From Thalassospira lohafexi (lineage in GTDB: Bacteria > Pseudomonadota > Alphaproteobacteria > Rhodospirillales > Thalassospiraceae), in assembly GCF_002844275.1 (NCBI RefSeq), contig NZ_NXGX01000005.1, positions 456,158-520,157 on the forward strand: DNA of 64,000 nt, in the 5' to 3' direction. Positions 53,463 to 62,838 of the stretch are shown one piece after another. Every line of letters starts with the position of its first letter. Within the stretch, counting starts at the first letter, position 1. The position numbers and the translations under genes are program-made. The notes below the pieces were generated by a model that was not told the origin of the DNA, did not search any database, and was given only the letters and a program-made list of their open reading frames with translations.

Positions 53463-55086
53463 TCTTTTATCGGTACGCGATCTGCGCATTGGCGCGACCA
53501 TTTTTCCACCGGGTGAAGACCCGCAGGATATCGACATTGTTCACGGGATTTCCTTTGACCTGCAAAAGGGCAAAGTCCTTGGTCTGATCGGGGAATCTGG
53601 TGCAGGTAAATCCACCATTGGTCTGGCTGCCCTTGCCTATGGCCGCGGTGGTGTCCGCATCACTGGCGGGGAAGTTTTGCTTGATGGCAAAGACATCCTG
53701 TCGATGAACAAAAAAGGCATTCGCAGCATCCGTGGCGCACGTGTTTGCTACGTTGCGCAATCGGCTGCGGCATCCTTTAACCCGGCGCATAAGCTGGGTG
53801 ATCAGGTGATTGAAAGTTCGATTGAACATGGGTTGATGACGCGCGAAGAAGCACGAAAGCGCGCTGATTACCTGTTTGAAATTCTTGGACTTCCTGATCC
53901 CCATAACTTTGGGGACCGGTATCCCCATCAGGTTTCTGGTGGTCAGCTCCAACGTGCCATGACGGCGATGGCACTTTGTTCCAACCCGGAACTAATCGTC
54001 TTTGACGAACCGACAACAGCCCTTGATGTCACAACCCAGATTGACGTTCTGGCTGCGATTAAAAACGCGATTGAGAAAACCGGAACAGCAGCACTTTACA
54101 TCACGCATGATCTTGCCGTCGTCGCGCAGATTTCTGATGACATCATGGTCTTGCGCAATGGCGATACGGTTGAATACGGCCCGGTCAAACAGATCATTGA
54201 AAACCCGCGTCAGGACTATACCAAGGCGCTGGTCAATGTGCGTCAGACCAAACTGGCCGAAGCCCGCGATCAATCCGATGCGTTGCTAAAGGTTGAAAAC
54301 ATCTCGGCGGCGTATGGAAATGGCGTGCAGGTTCTCCACGATGTGTCACTGCATGTGCCACGTGGCCAAACCCTGGCCGTCGTCGGGGAATCTGGCTCTG
54401 GAAAATCGACACTGGCACGTGTCATCACCGGCCTTTTGCCCCCGTTTAAAGGGAAGGTCACCTTCGTCGACGAAGAACTTTCTGCCGAACAAAAGAAACG
54501 GTCACGTGATCATTTACGCCGCATTCAGCTGATCTATCAAATGGCCGATACGGCAATGAACCCGCGCCAGACAGTGGGGCAGATTATCGGCCGTCCACTG
54601 CAATTCTATTTCGGCATGCGCGGTGCCGCACGCAAGGCAAAAGTCATCGAACTTCTTGATGAAATTGAGATGGGCGAAACGTTCTATGATCGTTATCCAG
54701 CGGAACTTTCCGGCGGCCAGAAACAGCGCGTTGCAATTGCGCGCGCGCTTGCGGCCAAACCGGAATTGATCTTGTGTGATGAGCCAACCTCGGCCCTTGA
54801 TCCACTGGTAGCCGAGGGGATTTTGGATCTTCTGATGCGTTTGCAGAAAGAACGCCAGGTATCCTATCTGTTCATCACCCATGACATTGCGATTGTACGC
54901 GCGATTGCCGATTCCGTTGCCGTCATGCTGCAAGGCAAGCTGGTCGATTTCGGGCCACGGTCCGAGGTCCTGAACCCACCATTTGATGATTACACCGACC
55001 TCCTGTTGAAGTCGGTTCCGGAAATGAAGCTGGGTTGGCTGGAAAATGTCCTTGCCACACGTAAAATGGAAAGTGCCGGTCACTGA
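53455..55086 (+). CDS. Fused double ATPase of a peptide ABC transporter (DppD-DppF type)
   Basis: A 543-residue protein with two ABC domains. Each has a Walker A (GESGAGKST near residue 45; GESGSGKST near residue 315), a signature (VSGGQLQRAMTAMAL; LSGGQKQRVAIARAL) and a Walker B (LIVFDEPTTALD; LILCDEPTSALD). Single genes with both ATPases are common in this type. The ATG at 53455 has AGGAGG eight bases upstream; a GTG one codon earlier is possible. Confidence 0.94.
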   Translation: MPDLLSVRDLRIGATIFPPGEDPQDIDIVHGISFDLQKGKVLGLIGESGAGKSTIGLAALAYGRGGVRITGGEVLLDGKDILSMNKKGIRSIRGARVCYVAQSAAASFNPAHKLGDQVIESSIEHGLMTREEARKRADYLFEILGLPDPHNFGDRYPHQVSGGQLQRAMTAMALCSNPELIVFDEPTTALDVTTQIDVLAAIKNAIEKTGTAALYITHDLAVVAQISDDIMVLRNGDTVEYGPVKQIIENPRQDYTKALVNVRQTKLAEARDQSDALLKVENISAAYGNGVQVLHDVSLHVPRGQTLAVVGESGSGKSTLARVITGLLPPFKGKVTFVDEELSAEQKKRSRDHLRRIQLIYQMADTAMNPRQTVGQIIGRPLQFYFGMRGAARKAKVIELLDEIEMGETFYDRYPAELSGGQKQRVAIARALAAKPELILCDEPTSALDPLVAEGILDLLMRLQKERQVSYLFITHDIAIVRAIADSVAVMLQGKLVDFGPRSEVLNPPFDDYTDLLLKSVPEMKLGWLENVLATRKMESAGH

Positions 55087-55110
55087 TGAACCGGCCCAAA
55101 CACTCATAAC

Positions 55111-55143
55111 AAGGCGGCCCATGCCAACGGGCCGCCTTTTCTA
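55111..55143 (+). terminator. Terminator after the peptide ABC ATPase gene
   Basis: AAGGCGGCCC pairs with GGGCCGCCTTTT over an 8-base loop; a T run follows. The next gene is 49 bases further on, so it may be only partly co-transcribed with the ABC operon. Confidence 0.85.
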
Positions 55144-55191
55144 ATAAGTCACCCTGAACGACAACATTTAAGCCCCAAAGGACGCCCCACA

Positions 55192-57198
55192 ATGTCCGAA
55201 CGTAGTTTTACCGTTATTGAAAACACCTTTGTCACCCTAAATGACGGCACCCGCCTTGCCGCGCGCATGTGGATGCCAGATGGTGCAGATAGCGATCCGG
55301 TTCCAGCCGTTTTTGAATTCCTGCCTTATCGCAAGGGCGATGGCACCTGTTCACGCGACGAGTCCACATATCCCGAATTCGCCAAGGCCGGGATCGCCGG
55401 CGTCCGGGTTGATATCCGTGGATCGGGTGAATCAGATGGCGTCATCGACGGCGAGTATACCGAACTTGAACTGGCCAACGCGGTTGAGCTGATTGCATGG
55501 ATTACCAAACAATCCTGGTGCAATGGATCGGTCGGCATGATGGGGATTTCATGGGGTGGGTTTAACTGCCTTCAGGTCGCAGCCCTTAATCCTCCGGCGC
55601 TTAAGGCCGTGATTTCTATTGCCTCTACCGTTGATCGATATAACGACGATATTCACTATAAAAACGGTTGTCATCTGGCTGTGCAACTTTCATGGGCTGC
55701 GACCATGCTGGCCTATCAATCACGCACACCTGACCCCGCACTGGTCGGTGATGACTGGCGAAACATGTGGTTACACCGGCTTGAGCAAGAACCGTTTTTC
55801 CTTGAAGAATGGCTGGCCCATCAGACCCGTGATGAATTCTGGAAACATGCGTCAATCTGCGAAGATTTCGACGCGGTCAAAATCCCGTCCATGGTGTTAG
55901 CCGGATGGGCCGATGGCTATCGCAATACGCCGATGCGCGCCATTGAAGGCATGCCTGATCGCTCCAAAGCACTGATTGGTCCGTGGGTGCACAAATACCC
56001 GCATTTCGCATGGCCCAAGCCGCGCGCCGACTTTACCGGTGAAGCAATCAACTGGTGGAACAAGTGGCTGCGTGACGAGGATAATGGTGCAGATGCCCTA
56101 CCGCAAATGCGCGCCTATATCCTTGAAGGCATCAAACCGGCACCACGCCGCGATTTTGACCCGGGCTTCTGGATTGCCAAAGACAGCTGGAGCACGCCTG
56201 AAACCCGTTCAATGTATGTTGAAAACGGCAAACTATCGTTTGAGGCCGGTGACGATGAAATACCCGCTGCCGATGTCTATTTGAAATCACCGCTTGATAC
56301 CGGCACGGCTGCTGGGGAATATTTCACCCTAAAGCCTGACGTTGAAATGGCCATTGACCAACGCGGCGATGATGCCGGATCGCTGGTGTTTGAAACCACC
56401 CCGCTGGACGTTGAGGTCGACCTTTTGGGGCGCCCGGTGCTGAACGTTGATCTTGAATGCGACGCAGATTGGTCAAACCTCTGCGCGCGTCTTGTTGATG
56501 TTCATCCTGACGGCACGGCAACCCGGGTTTCGTTTGGCGTGTTAAACTTGGCGCATCGCGATCCAGCCGCGAATTACGACAATCCGCAACCGATGCCGCG
56601 CGATAAGAAAGTCACAATCACGCTGACACTCGATGCATGTGGGTATCGTTTCAAACCCGGCCATCGTATTCGTATGGCACTTTCGACATCCTACTGGCCG
56701 ATGATTTTGCCGCCGCCCTTTGATGCCGGGCTTACCATTGCACCATCATCAATCAAATTTGATCTGCCGCTTTTGGGCGATCATGAAAAAATTACGGTTA
56801 AGCAACCCGACAACCCCGATCCGTTACCGACCTATATCGAACATAAGCCAAGCCGCACTGAACGCAGTGTGCAGCGCAACCTCACACAGAACGAAACACG
56901 ATACCGCATCTATGAAGATACCGGTTTATTCGAACATCCAGATTCCCGTCTTGCCACCCGTTCAGTACGCAGCGAAACTTGGACCATCAATCCGCTTGAT
57001 CCCAATAGCATGCGCGGCGAGGCGGCATGGACATGCGATTTGAAGCGTGATGAATGGTCGGTACGCACAGATTGCCATGCCGAACTCAGTTGTGATCGTG
57101 ACAACTGGTTTGTCAGCGCATGGGTCATCGCCTACGAGGATGATCAGCAAATATTTGAAAAGAAATGGGAAAAAACCATTCCCCGTAATTTCATGTGA
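55192..57198 (+). CDS. CocE/NonD-family hydrolase (X-Pro dipeptidyl-peptidase S15-like)
   Basis: A 668-residue alpha/beta hydrolase. The N-terminal S15 catalytic domain has the nucleophile elbow GISWGG (Ser120), and the C-terminal half (about residues 330-560) is a jelly-roll domain of the CocE class (LDVEVDLLGRPVLNVDLECD). A further C-terminal part follows. Relatives cleave dipeptides, amides or acyl esters. The gene sits after a peptide ABC operon, so cleavage of an imported peptide or ester is suggested, although a terminator lies between them. It has no signal peptide, so it is cytoplasmic. Confidence 0.88.
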   Translation: MSERSFTVIENTFVTLNDGTRLAARMWMPDGADSDPVPAVFEFLPYRKGDGTCSRDESTYPEFAKAGIAGVRVDIRGSGESDGVIDGEYTELELANAVELIAWITKQSWCNGSVGMMGISWGGFNCLQVAALNPPALKAVISIASTVDRYNDDIHYKNGCHLAVQLSWAATMLAYQSRTPDPALVGDDWRNMWLHRLEQEPFFLEEWLAHQTRDEFWKHASICEDFDAVKIPSMVLAGWADGYRNTPMRAIEGMPDRSKALIGPWVHKYPHFAWPKPRADFTGEAINWWNKWLRDEDNGADALPQMRAYILEGIKPAPRRDFDPGFWIAKDSWSTPETRSMYVENGKLSFEAGDDEIPAADVYLKSPLDTGTAAGEYFTLKPDVEMAIDQRGDDAGSLVFETTPLDVEVDLLGRPVLNVDLECDADWSNLCARLVDVHPDGTATRVSFGVLNLAHRDPAANYDNPQPMPRDKKVTITLTLDACGYRFKPGHRIRMALSTSYWPMILPPPFDAGLTIAPSSIKFDLPLLGDHEKITVKQPDNPDPLPTYIEHKPSRTERSVQRNLTQNETRYRIYEDTGLFEHPDSRLATRSVRSETWTINPLDPNSMRGEAAWTCDLKRDEWSVRTDCHAELSCDRDNWFVSAWVIAYEDDQQIFEKKWEKTIPRNFM

Positions 57199-57213
57199 TC
57201 CCCAAACGCCAAC

Positions 57214-57246
57214 TAAAAAAAAGGGCCGGTTATCCAGCCCTTTTTT
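57214..57246 (+). terminator. Terminator after the CocE-type hydrolase gene
   Basis: AAAAAAGGGC pairs with GCCCTTTTTT around a small loop with one mismatch further in; a T run follows. It can also act on the convergent autotransporter gene. Confidence 0.85.
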
Positions 57247-57286
57247 ATGCCTGATCAATCACCACACCAATAACTTTGCGCAAGTT

Positions 57287-59107
57287 TCAGAACTTCAGAT
57301 CCAGCGTGATCAGAATATCAGCGCTGCGTGTGGCCGGATCACCGGTGACATTCAGTTTGCTGGAAAATCTTTCATCAAGGTCGGTCAGCGTTGCGCCAGC
57401 GGAAATTTCAGGCGTGCCGCTATCAGACAGGCTGGTACGGACATAAGGCGACGCAGTTCCGGCAAAGTTTCCATCCCGACCCGTAAACGAAATACCATAA
57501 GCAACCAAACCGCTCAGCGTGTATTCGCTGTAGTCATCACGCCCGACCATGCGCGTGCCTTCGATTGAGCCCGACAGACCTGTCCCGCCCGAGGCAAACC
57601 GCAGGCCACCGCCAAGATCAAAGGCCCCGGCATCACCATTGGTCTGGTCGGTAAAATCGTGGATATAGCCCGCCTTCACATATGGCGTCAGAGATGTCTG
57701 GCTTATCTGGAAAGAATAAGCCAGCTCGGCATTCGGCTTTAACTGAACGGTATTGACCGAGGATTCAGCAACCTCGCTACCGTCACTTTCGGTGTAGGCA
57801 TCAAGCGTATTGCGCGACGTCAATACACCCAGCCCGCCCGTCACCCGAAACGGGCGATCTGCAATTGGCTGGAAAGTCTGGCGTGCATCGACCTGCAGAT
57901 ACCATGTCTGGCTGTCGGTGTTTCCCGTCACAGTGCTATTGCGGCTTCTGGCAACAGCCCCGAACGCATATCCCGCGATAGCCGAGAAGGTCAGCATGTC
58001 CGACGGTCTATAGATCACATAGGGCGAGAGGTTCCACGTATCCTCGTCATACGTGCCGCCATCAAAGGTGGTCGTAATGTCGGTTTGAGCGTAGCCAACG
58101 GACATACCCGCCACGAGTGCAGGCGAAAAACGATAGTCCGCACCGAGGTTGTACCCCCAGACGCTGCCGTCATAACGGCTGTCCTCACCCGTCCGGTTGC
58201 GCGTATTCTCGATATCGGTAAAGGAGCCGTGCCCCCAGATCGTAATCGGACTTTCGCGAGACAGCAGCGTGCGTTGTTCCGGCCCATCCGTTGCACTATC
58301 AGCGGTTTGCGCCGCCGCAAGCACACGCGACGTATCGAAAGACGCAAGCACCGCCAGCCCGCCTAGGGTTGTGCTCTCCGTGCGCGTTTTCTTAGCCATG
58401 GGATCATCAAGCAAGCCCGCCGAAGCAAAACCGAATTTCTGTGTCTGTGTCGTGGTATCTGGCACTGTTCCGAGATCTGGACCGGCCGACACATTGGCCA
58501 CGCGCGCCCCAAAATTCTGGCCGAGGATCACGGATTGCGACCGTGTCACCGAACCCTGAACCGCGCGCAGCGCGGCGGTCGAGCTCCCGGAAGACGCCGC
58601 GTCAACGGTCGTGATGGTTACCGATGCACTACTGTAGGTCAGAGAAAGTCCGCCAGCGGAAATCGCATAATTGACGGTCATTCGGATCGTCGCCCCGTTC
58701 TCCCCATCAATGGTGACCGTCGCGGTTTCAGTGACGTTGAAACTGCGGGTACTTGAGCAAGCAACACCAGCTGCGGCGTTAAATTCTTCAATACGACATC
58801 CTCTATGCGCCGTGTTGCTCGCCGCAGCGCCGGTTCCGATCCTGAATAGCATCGCGACGGTGTTGAGGTTGCTTTCGAAGACGATGTCGCGCAATGCGTT
58901 GCTGGAGTCACTACCGTTTCCCGCGGCGCAGGTGCCAGCACTGTCGTCATAGGTCACATGAGCGATCGCTGCATTGGCTCCTGCGAGGTTGGTGCAGGTG
59001 ATTGTCGTCGTTACCGCAAATGCGTCACGCCCATCACCGATCATAAAGCCACAAAAGATGATCGTCGCCAAAAGCAGCGACGATGGCAATTTAGCGATAT
59101 TGATCAT
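57287..59107 (-). CDS. Autotransporter-like outer-membrane protein with cysteine-containing passenger
   Basis: A 606-residue protein. It has a signal peptide (about residues 8-31, cleavage near DAFA), a Ser/Thr/Ala-rich passenger (about 32-320) and a C-terminal beta-barrel of the autotransporter type (about 330-606), which ends in a hydrophobic ...TLDLKF. The passenger has four cysteines in two close pairs (Cys38 with Cys60, Cys104 with Cys117), whereas most autotransporters avoid them. No catalytic motif is visible. The ATG at 59107 has a GGGGGACC ribosome-binding site. It is a single gene and function is unknown; adhesion is possible. Confidence 0.82.
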   Translation of the reverse strand: MINIAKLPSSLLLATIIFCGFMIGDGRDAFAVTTTITCTNLAGANAAIAHVTYDDSAGTCAAGNGSDSSNALRDIVFESNLNTVAMLFRIGTGAAASNTAHRGCRIEEFNAAAGVACSSTRSFNVTETATVTIDGENGATIRMTVNYAISAGGLSLTYSSASVTITTVDAASSGSSTAALRAVQGSVTRSQSVILGQNFGARVANVSAGPDLGTVPDTTTQTQKFGFASAGLLDDPMAKKTRTESTTLGGLAVLASFDTSRVLAAAQTADSATDGPEQRTLLSRESPITIWGHGSFTDIENTRNRTGEDSRYDGSVWGYNLGADYRFSPALVAGMSVGYAQTDITTTFDGGTYDEDTWNLSPYVIYRPSDMLTFSAIAGYAFGAVARSRNSTVTGNTDSQTWYLQVDARQTFQPIADRPFRVTGGLGVLTSRNTLDAYTESDGSEVAESSVNTVQLKPNAELAYSFQISQTSLTPYVKAGYIHDFTDQTNGDAGAFDLGGGLRFASGGTGLSGSIEGTRMVGRDDYSEYTLSGLVAYGISFTGRDGNFAGTASPYVRTSLSDSGTPEISAGATLTDLDERFSSKLNVTGDPATRSADILITLDLKF

Positions 59108-59328
59108 AAAGGTCCCCCCGAACCATTCCGCACCAAGGCGGCTTAACCACAAGCAACTATGAGTTGAATGGTGACCTCAATAGCTAAAATTTTAATTGAG
59201 ATCAACATTTTATGCGAAACAAAGAACAACGCGCGGTTCGACCACGCGCAGACTTTAGGCCCTCTGTCGCTTTTTTGGTTGGGAGTGTATGTTCAACCCA
59301 AGGTGAATTAACCGGTATTCTATGCGAT

Positions 59329-60264
59329 CTACAGCATGTCCGAAATGGCTTTGCACAGATGCCCGAACGCTGTTTTCGCCCCCGGGCTCATATGCCGGGC
59401 ACGCAGCCAGCCATGGATCATTTGCGGTTCTTCGCGGTATTGCACATCGATCCCTGCACGGGCCAGTTGGGCGGTAAATTCACGCCCATCATCGCGCAAC
59501 GGATCAAAATAAGCCGTGGTAATATAGGTTGGCGGAAGACCGCGTAAATCATCGACTGACAGCGCATGCGCAAATGGATCATCCATTGGGGCCTTAAGCA
59601 CATCCCGGTAATAAATCACGTCATCCGTACTTAATCCCGGCGCATTCGCCATCTGACCATAACTTGGCCAGTTCAAATCGCCGCCAAGGGCGGGGTATAT
59701 TAACACCTGCCCTAAAATCTGATCACCAAATCCTTCTTCCCGGGCACGTACCGCAAGACCCGCTGCCAACATGCCCCCAGCACTATCGCCGACCAAAACC
59801 AACTTATGGCCATCTGACAAAAAGCTTTGCGCCACGTTAAAGCAATCATCATGCTGTGCGGGCCAGACATGTTCCGGGGCCAGTCGATAATCGATTGCGA
59901 TCAGTTCCGCCCCGGCAACTTGGGCAATTTCAGCACAGATTGAATCATGGCTGTCGCGTGATCCGACGACAAAACCACCACCATGCATATAAACGATCTT
60001 ATTCGTGGATTTCATTTCTGCGGGACGATAATGACGCACCGGGACACCGGCAATCGCATCGTCATGGCCCTGCATTCCGGCAGGATGCGGAAAGGAAAAT
60101 TGCGCACAAAGGGCATCGTACCATTTGCGTTGTTGATCAATGCCTGCCGCAACCGCATCAGGGGGAAAGAAGCCATCGCATTTGGCGATAAACGAACGAA
60201 TGCCTTCTTCTTCGGGCATTGGGTCGTACATAACGCCTGAAGAAACCTGATCAGAATTCGACAT
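59329..60264 (-). CDS. HSL-family alpha/beta hydrolase
   Basis: A 311-residue hydrolase with the oxyanion HGGG at about residues 94-97 and the nucleophile motif GDSAGG with Ser at about residue 161, as in hormone-sensitive lipase-type esterases; the catalytic His lies near the end in MIHGW. It follows the carnitine dehydrogenase gene, with an AAGAGGT ribosome-binding site. It could therefore hydrolyse acylcarnitines to carnitine (compare the Pseudomonas HocS activity), although only the position supports this. Confidence 0.85.
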   Translation of the reverse strand: MSNSDQVSSGVMYDPMPEEEGIRSFIAKCDGFFPPDAVAAGIDQQRKWYDALCAQFSFPHPAGMQGHDDAIAGVPVRHYRPAEMKSTNKIVYMHGGGFVVGSRDSHDSICAEIAQVAGAELIAIDYRLAPEHVWPAQHDDCFNVAQSFLSDGHKLVLVGDSAGGMLAAGLAVRAREEGFGDQILGQVLIYPALGGDLNWPSYGQMANAPGLSTDDVIYYRDVLKAPMDDPFAHALSVDDLRGLPPTYITTAYFDPLRDDGREFTAQLARAGIDVQYREEPQMIHGWLRARHMSPGAKTAFGHLCKAISDML

Positions 60265-60377
60265 CACCGGGACCTCTTTGGGGATAAGTTGCAACAGCGT
60301 AACGCGTATGCCCCCGCAGTTAAAGACTGCAGGGGCCGTGACGACATTATTGTTGCCCGTCTTAAACCGTTTTAAGG

Positions 60378-61835
60378 TTACCCAATGGCACGACCAAGCT
60401 CTTCAGGCTTGGGCAAACCATCGTGCTCGGCCGCGATTTCAGCCAGATTTGTCGCAACAATCCCACCCGGCTCAGACGTCCGGCGCGTTTTAAGATCAAC
60501 ATGCAGCAACATGGTCTCAACCGTTGCAGCAATCCGTCCATCTACTGTCATCAGGCGATGGAACAGATGTAATTTTTTGCCCAGCCCCTTAATCAACTGC
60601 GTCGTCACAGAGATACGATCCCCAGCAGTGATTTCCTGCACATAGCAAACATGGTTTTCAACCGTGAAATAGCTGCTTCCCGAGGTTATATACTCGGCAT
60701 CTGCACCAATGAGCTCCATGAAACGGTCGCTTGCCTGTGCACTGATTTCAACATAATGGGCTTCGTTCATATGCCCGTTATAATCGGTCCAGCTTTGTGG
60801 GATTTGGCGATCTACTGTGACAGGAAGGTGATCAATTGACCCATGATTGTGCAGGGATGCTTCGTGATTATTAATCGTACCACCCGCACCGCTGCCAGAT
60901 TTCTTAAGCGCACGCATCATGCCTACAAGATTGTCATCGCGCAGACGTTCAAGCTCGCGGATCGTCATATGACCGGACTGATCGTCCGATTGCTGGGCAA
61001 TCCGGGCGGTCAGCTCAGGGGTCAGTTCAGGCACATCCATCAGTTTAGTCCAGGGCCATTTCAATGCCGGGCCAAACTGCCCAATGAAATGTTCCATACC
61101 GGCTTCACCTCCGGCAATGCGATAGGTTTCAAAAAGCCCCATCTGCGCCCAACGCAAACCAAAGCCAAACCGGATGGCATCATCAATTTCCTGCGTGGTT
61201 GCCACTCCGTCATGCACCAACCAAAGACCTTCGCGCCAAACCGCTTCAAGCAATCGGTCGGCAATATGCGCATCAATCTCCTTGCGCACGACAAGCGGCT
61301 TCAAGCCAACGGATCGCAGTATTTCACACCCGGCATCAACGGCTGCGGCATCCGTCGCCTTGGACGGTACAACTTCGATCAACGGCAACAGATAAACCGG
61401 GTTAAACGGATGGGCGACAACGATCTGACCGGGATTATCTGATTCTTCCTGTAGTTCGCTTGGTTTAAAACCAGATGTCGACGAACCGATCAGGCAATCC
61501 TTTGGCGCATGGGCCTGTATATCCGCCAGAATTTTGTGTTTTAGCACCAGTTGTTCCGGCGCACTTTCCTGAATCCAATCCGCATCTGCGACAGCACTCG
61601 CCATGTCATCATGAAAGGTAAGAATACCTTCTGCTGGCAGCGCGCGGTCATAAAGTGCGGGCAAGCTACGGCGCGCATTTTCAATAACTTCGCCGATTTT
61701 GCGTTCTGCTTGCGGATCCGGGTCAAACACAGACACGTTCCAGCCATTCAAAAGGAAACGCGCGACCCAGCCGCCGCCGATAACGCCGCCGCCAACAACT
61801 GCTGCTTTTTTGGGATTTAGATTGGTACTGGACAT
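60378..61835 (-). CDS. cdhA: L-carnitine dehydrogenase fused to a thioesterase (CdhA-CdhB)
   Basis: A 485-residue protein in two parts. Residues about 1-320 are a 3-hydroxyacyl-CoA dehydrogenase-type fold with NAD motif VVGGGVIGGGWVARFLLNGWNV and catalytic VVAHPFNPVYLLPLIEVVP, matching L-carnitine dehydrogenase, which makes 3-dehydrocarnitine. Residues about 330-485 are a hot-dog thioesterase (SWTDYNGHMNEAHYVEI). In Pseudomonas these are separate genes (cdhA and cdhB, the latter for betainyl-CoA); fusion is known in alphaproteobacteria. Its start overlaps the cdhC stop (TAATG). Confidence 0.92.
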   Translation of the reverse strand: MSSTNLNPKKAAVVGGGVIGGGWVARFLLNGWNVSVFDPDPQAERKIGEVIENARRSLPALYDRALPAEGILTFHDDMASAVADADWIQESAPEQLVLKHKILADIQAHAPKDCLIGSSTSGFKPSELQEESDNPGQIVVAHPFNPVYLLPLIEVVPSKATDAAAVDAGCEILRSVGLKPLVVRKEIDAHIADRLLEAVWREGLWLVHDGVATTQEIDDAIRFGFGLRWAQMGLFETYRIAGGEAGMEHFIGQFGPALKWPWTKLMDVPELTPELTARIAQQSDDQSGHMTIRELERLRDDNLVGMMRALKKSGSGAGGTINNHEASLHNHGSIDHLPVTVDRQIPQSWTDYNGHMNEAHYVEISAQASDRFMELIGADAEYITSGSSYFTVENHVCYVQEITAGDRISVTTQLIKGLGKKLHLFHRLMTVDGRIAATVETMLLHVDLKTRRTSEPGGIVATNLAEIAAEHDGLPKPEELGRAIG

Positions 61836-62746
61836 TAGCGTGGCTCCCGCTTGGTCAGACCAAGCCTTTTGCGTACCGCATCCGGACCAATCACCTTTGC
61901 GCCCATGCTCTCAACAATACCAACTGCACGTTCAACCAGTTGGGCATTGCTCGCAAGAACGCCCTTGGACAAATAGATATTGTCCTCCAGTCCAACGCGA
62001 ACATTCCCACCCGCCAGAACCGATGCCGCAACATAGGGCATCTGATCACGGCCAATCGAAAAGGCCGACCAATCCCAGTCAGACGGTACATTGTTGACCA
62101 TCGCCATGAAGGTATTCAGATCATTTGGTGCCCCCCATGGAATCCCCATGCAAAGCTGCACCAATGCCGGGCTGGTCAGGATGCCTTCAGAGACGAGTTG
62201 TTTGGCAAACCACAGATGTCCGGTATCAAAGGCTTCGATCTCCGGTTTGACACCAAGATCAGTCATCATCTGTCCCATGGCACGTAACATGCCCGGTGTA
62301 TTGGTCATGACGTAGTCGGCTTCGGCAAAGTTCATTGTCCCGCAATCAAGGGTGCAGATTTCCGGCAAACAGTCCGCAATATGGGCCATACGCTCCGTAG
62401 CGCCGATCATATCGGTGGCATCTTTGTTGACGGGCAGCGGTGCCTCAGTTGATCCAAAAACAATATCCCCGCCCATACCTGCCGTCAGGTTCAGGACAAC
62501 ATCAACGTCCGCCGCCCTGACACGTTCGGTCAATTCACGATAATGCCCCAGATCACGCGACGGCGCGCCCGTTTCAGGATCGCGCACATGACAATGCACA
62601 ACAGCCGCCCCCGCCTTGGCAGCATCAATCGCGCTGGCGGCGATTTGTGCCGGCGATCTTGGCACATGGTGGGATTTGTCCTGTGTCGCACCCGATCCGG
62701 TAACGGCAGCAGTGATGAAAACCTCGCGGTTCATGGTAAGGGGCAT
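61835..62746 (-). CDS. cdhC: BKACE-family 3-dehydrocarnitine cleavage enzyme (CdhC)
   Basis: A 303-residue member of the beta-keto acid cleavage enzyme (BKACE) family. The zinc-binding HCH is present in VVHCHVRDPETGAPSRD, and TAGMGGDI and TLDCGTMNFAE follow as usual. It would react 3-dehydrocarnitine with acetyl-CoA to give glycine betainyl-CoA and acetoacetate, which the thioesterase domain of the next gene then handles. It is the first gene of the leftward operon; AGAGAGACC precedes the ATG. Confidence 0.92.
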   Translation of the reverse strand: MPLTMNREVFITAAVTGSGATQDKSHHVPRSPAQIAASAIDAAKAGAAVVHCHVRDPETGAPSRDLGHYRELTERVRAADVDVVLNLTAGMGGDIVFGSTEAPLPVNKDATDMIGATERMAHIADCLPEICTLDCGTMNFAEADYVMTNTPGMLRAMGQMMTDLGVKPEIEAFDTGHLWFAKQLVSEGILTSPALVQLCMGIPWGAPNDLNTFMAMVNNVPSDWDWSAFSIGRDQMPYVAASVLAGGNVRVGLEDNIYLSKGVLASNAQLVERAVGIVESMGAKVIGPDAVRKRLGLTKREPR

Positions 62747-62838
62747 GACGGTCTCTCTTGCTGATCAAAATGATGAATTTAGCTTATCGAACCACATCCC
62801 ATTTGATTTTGCTTATTCCGTCACTTATTTTGCATTTT

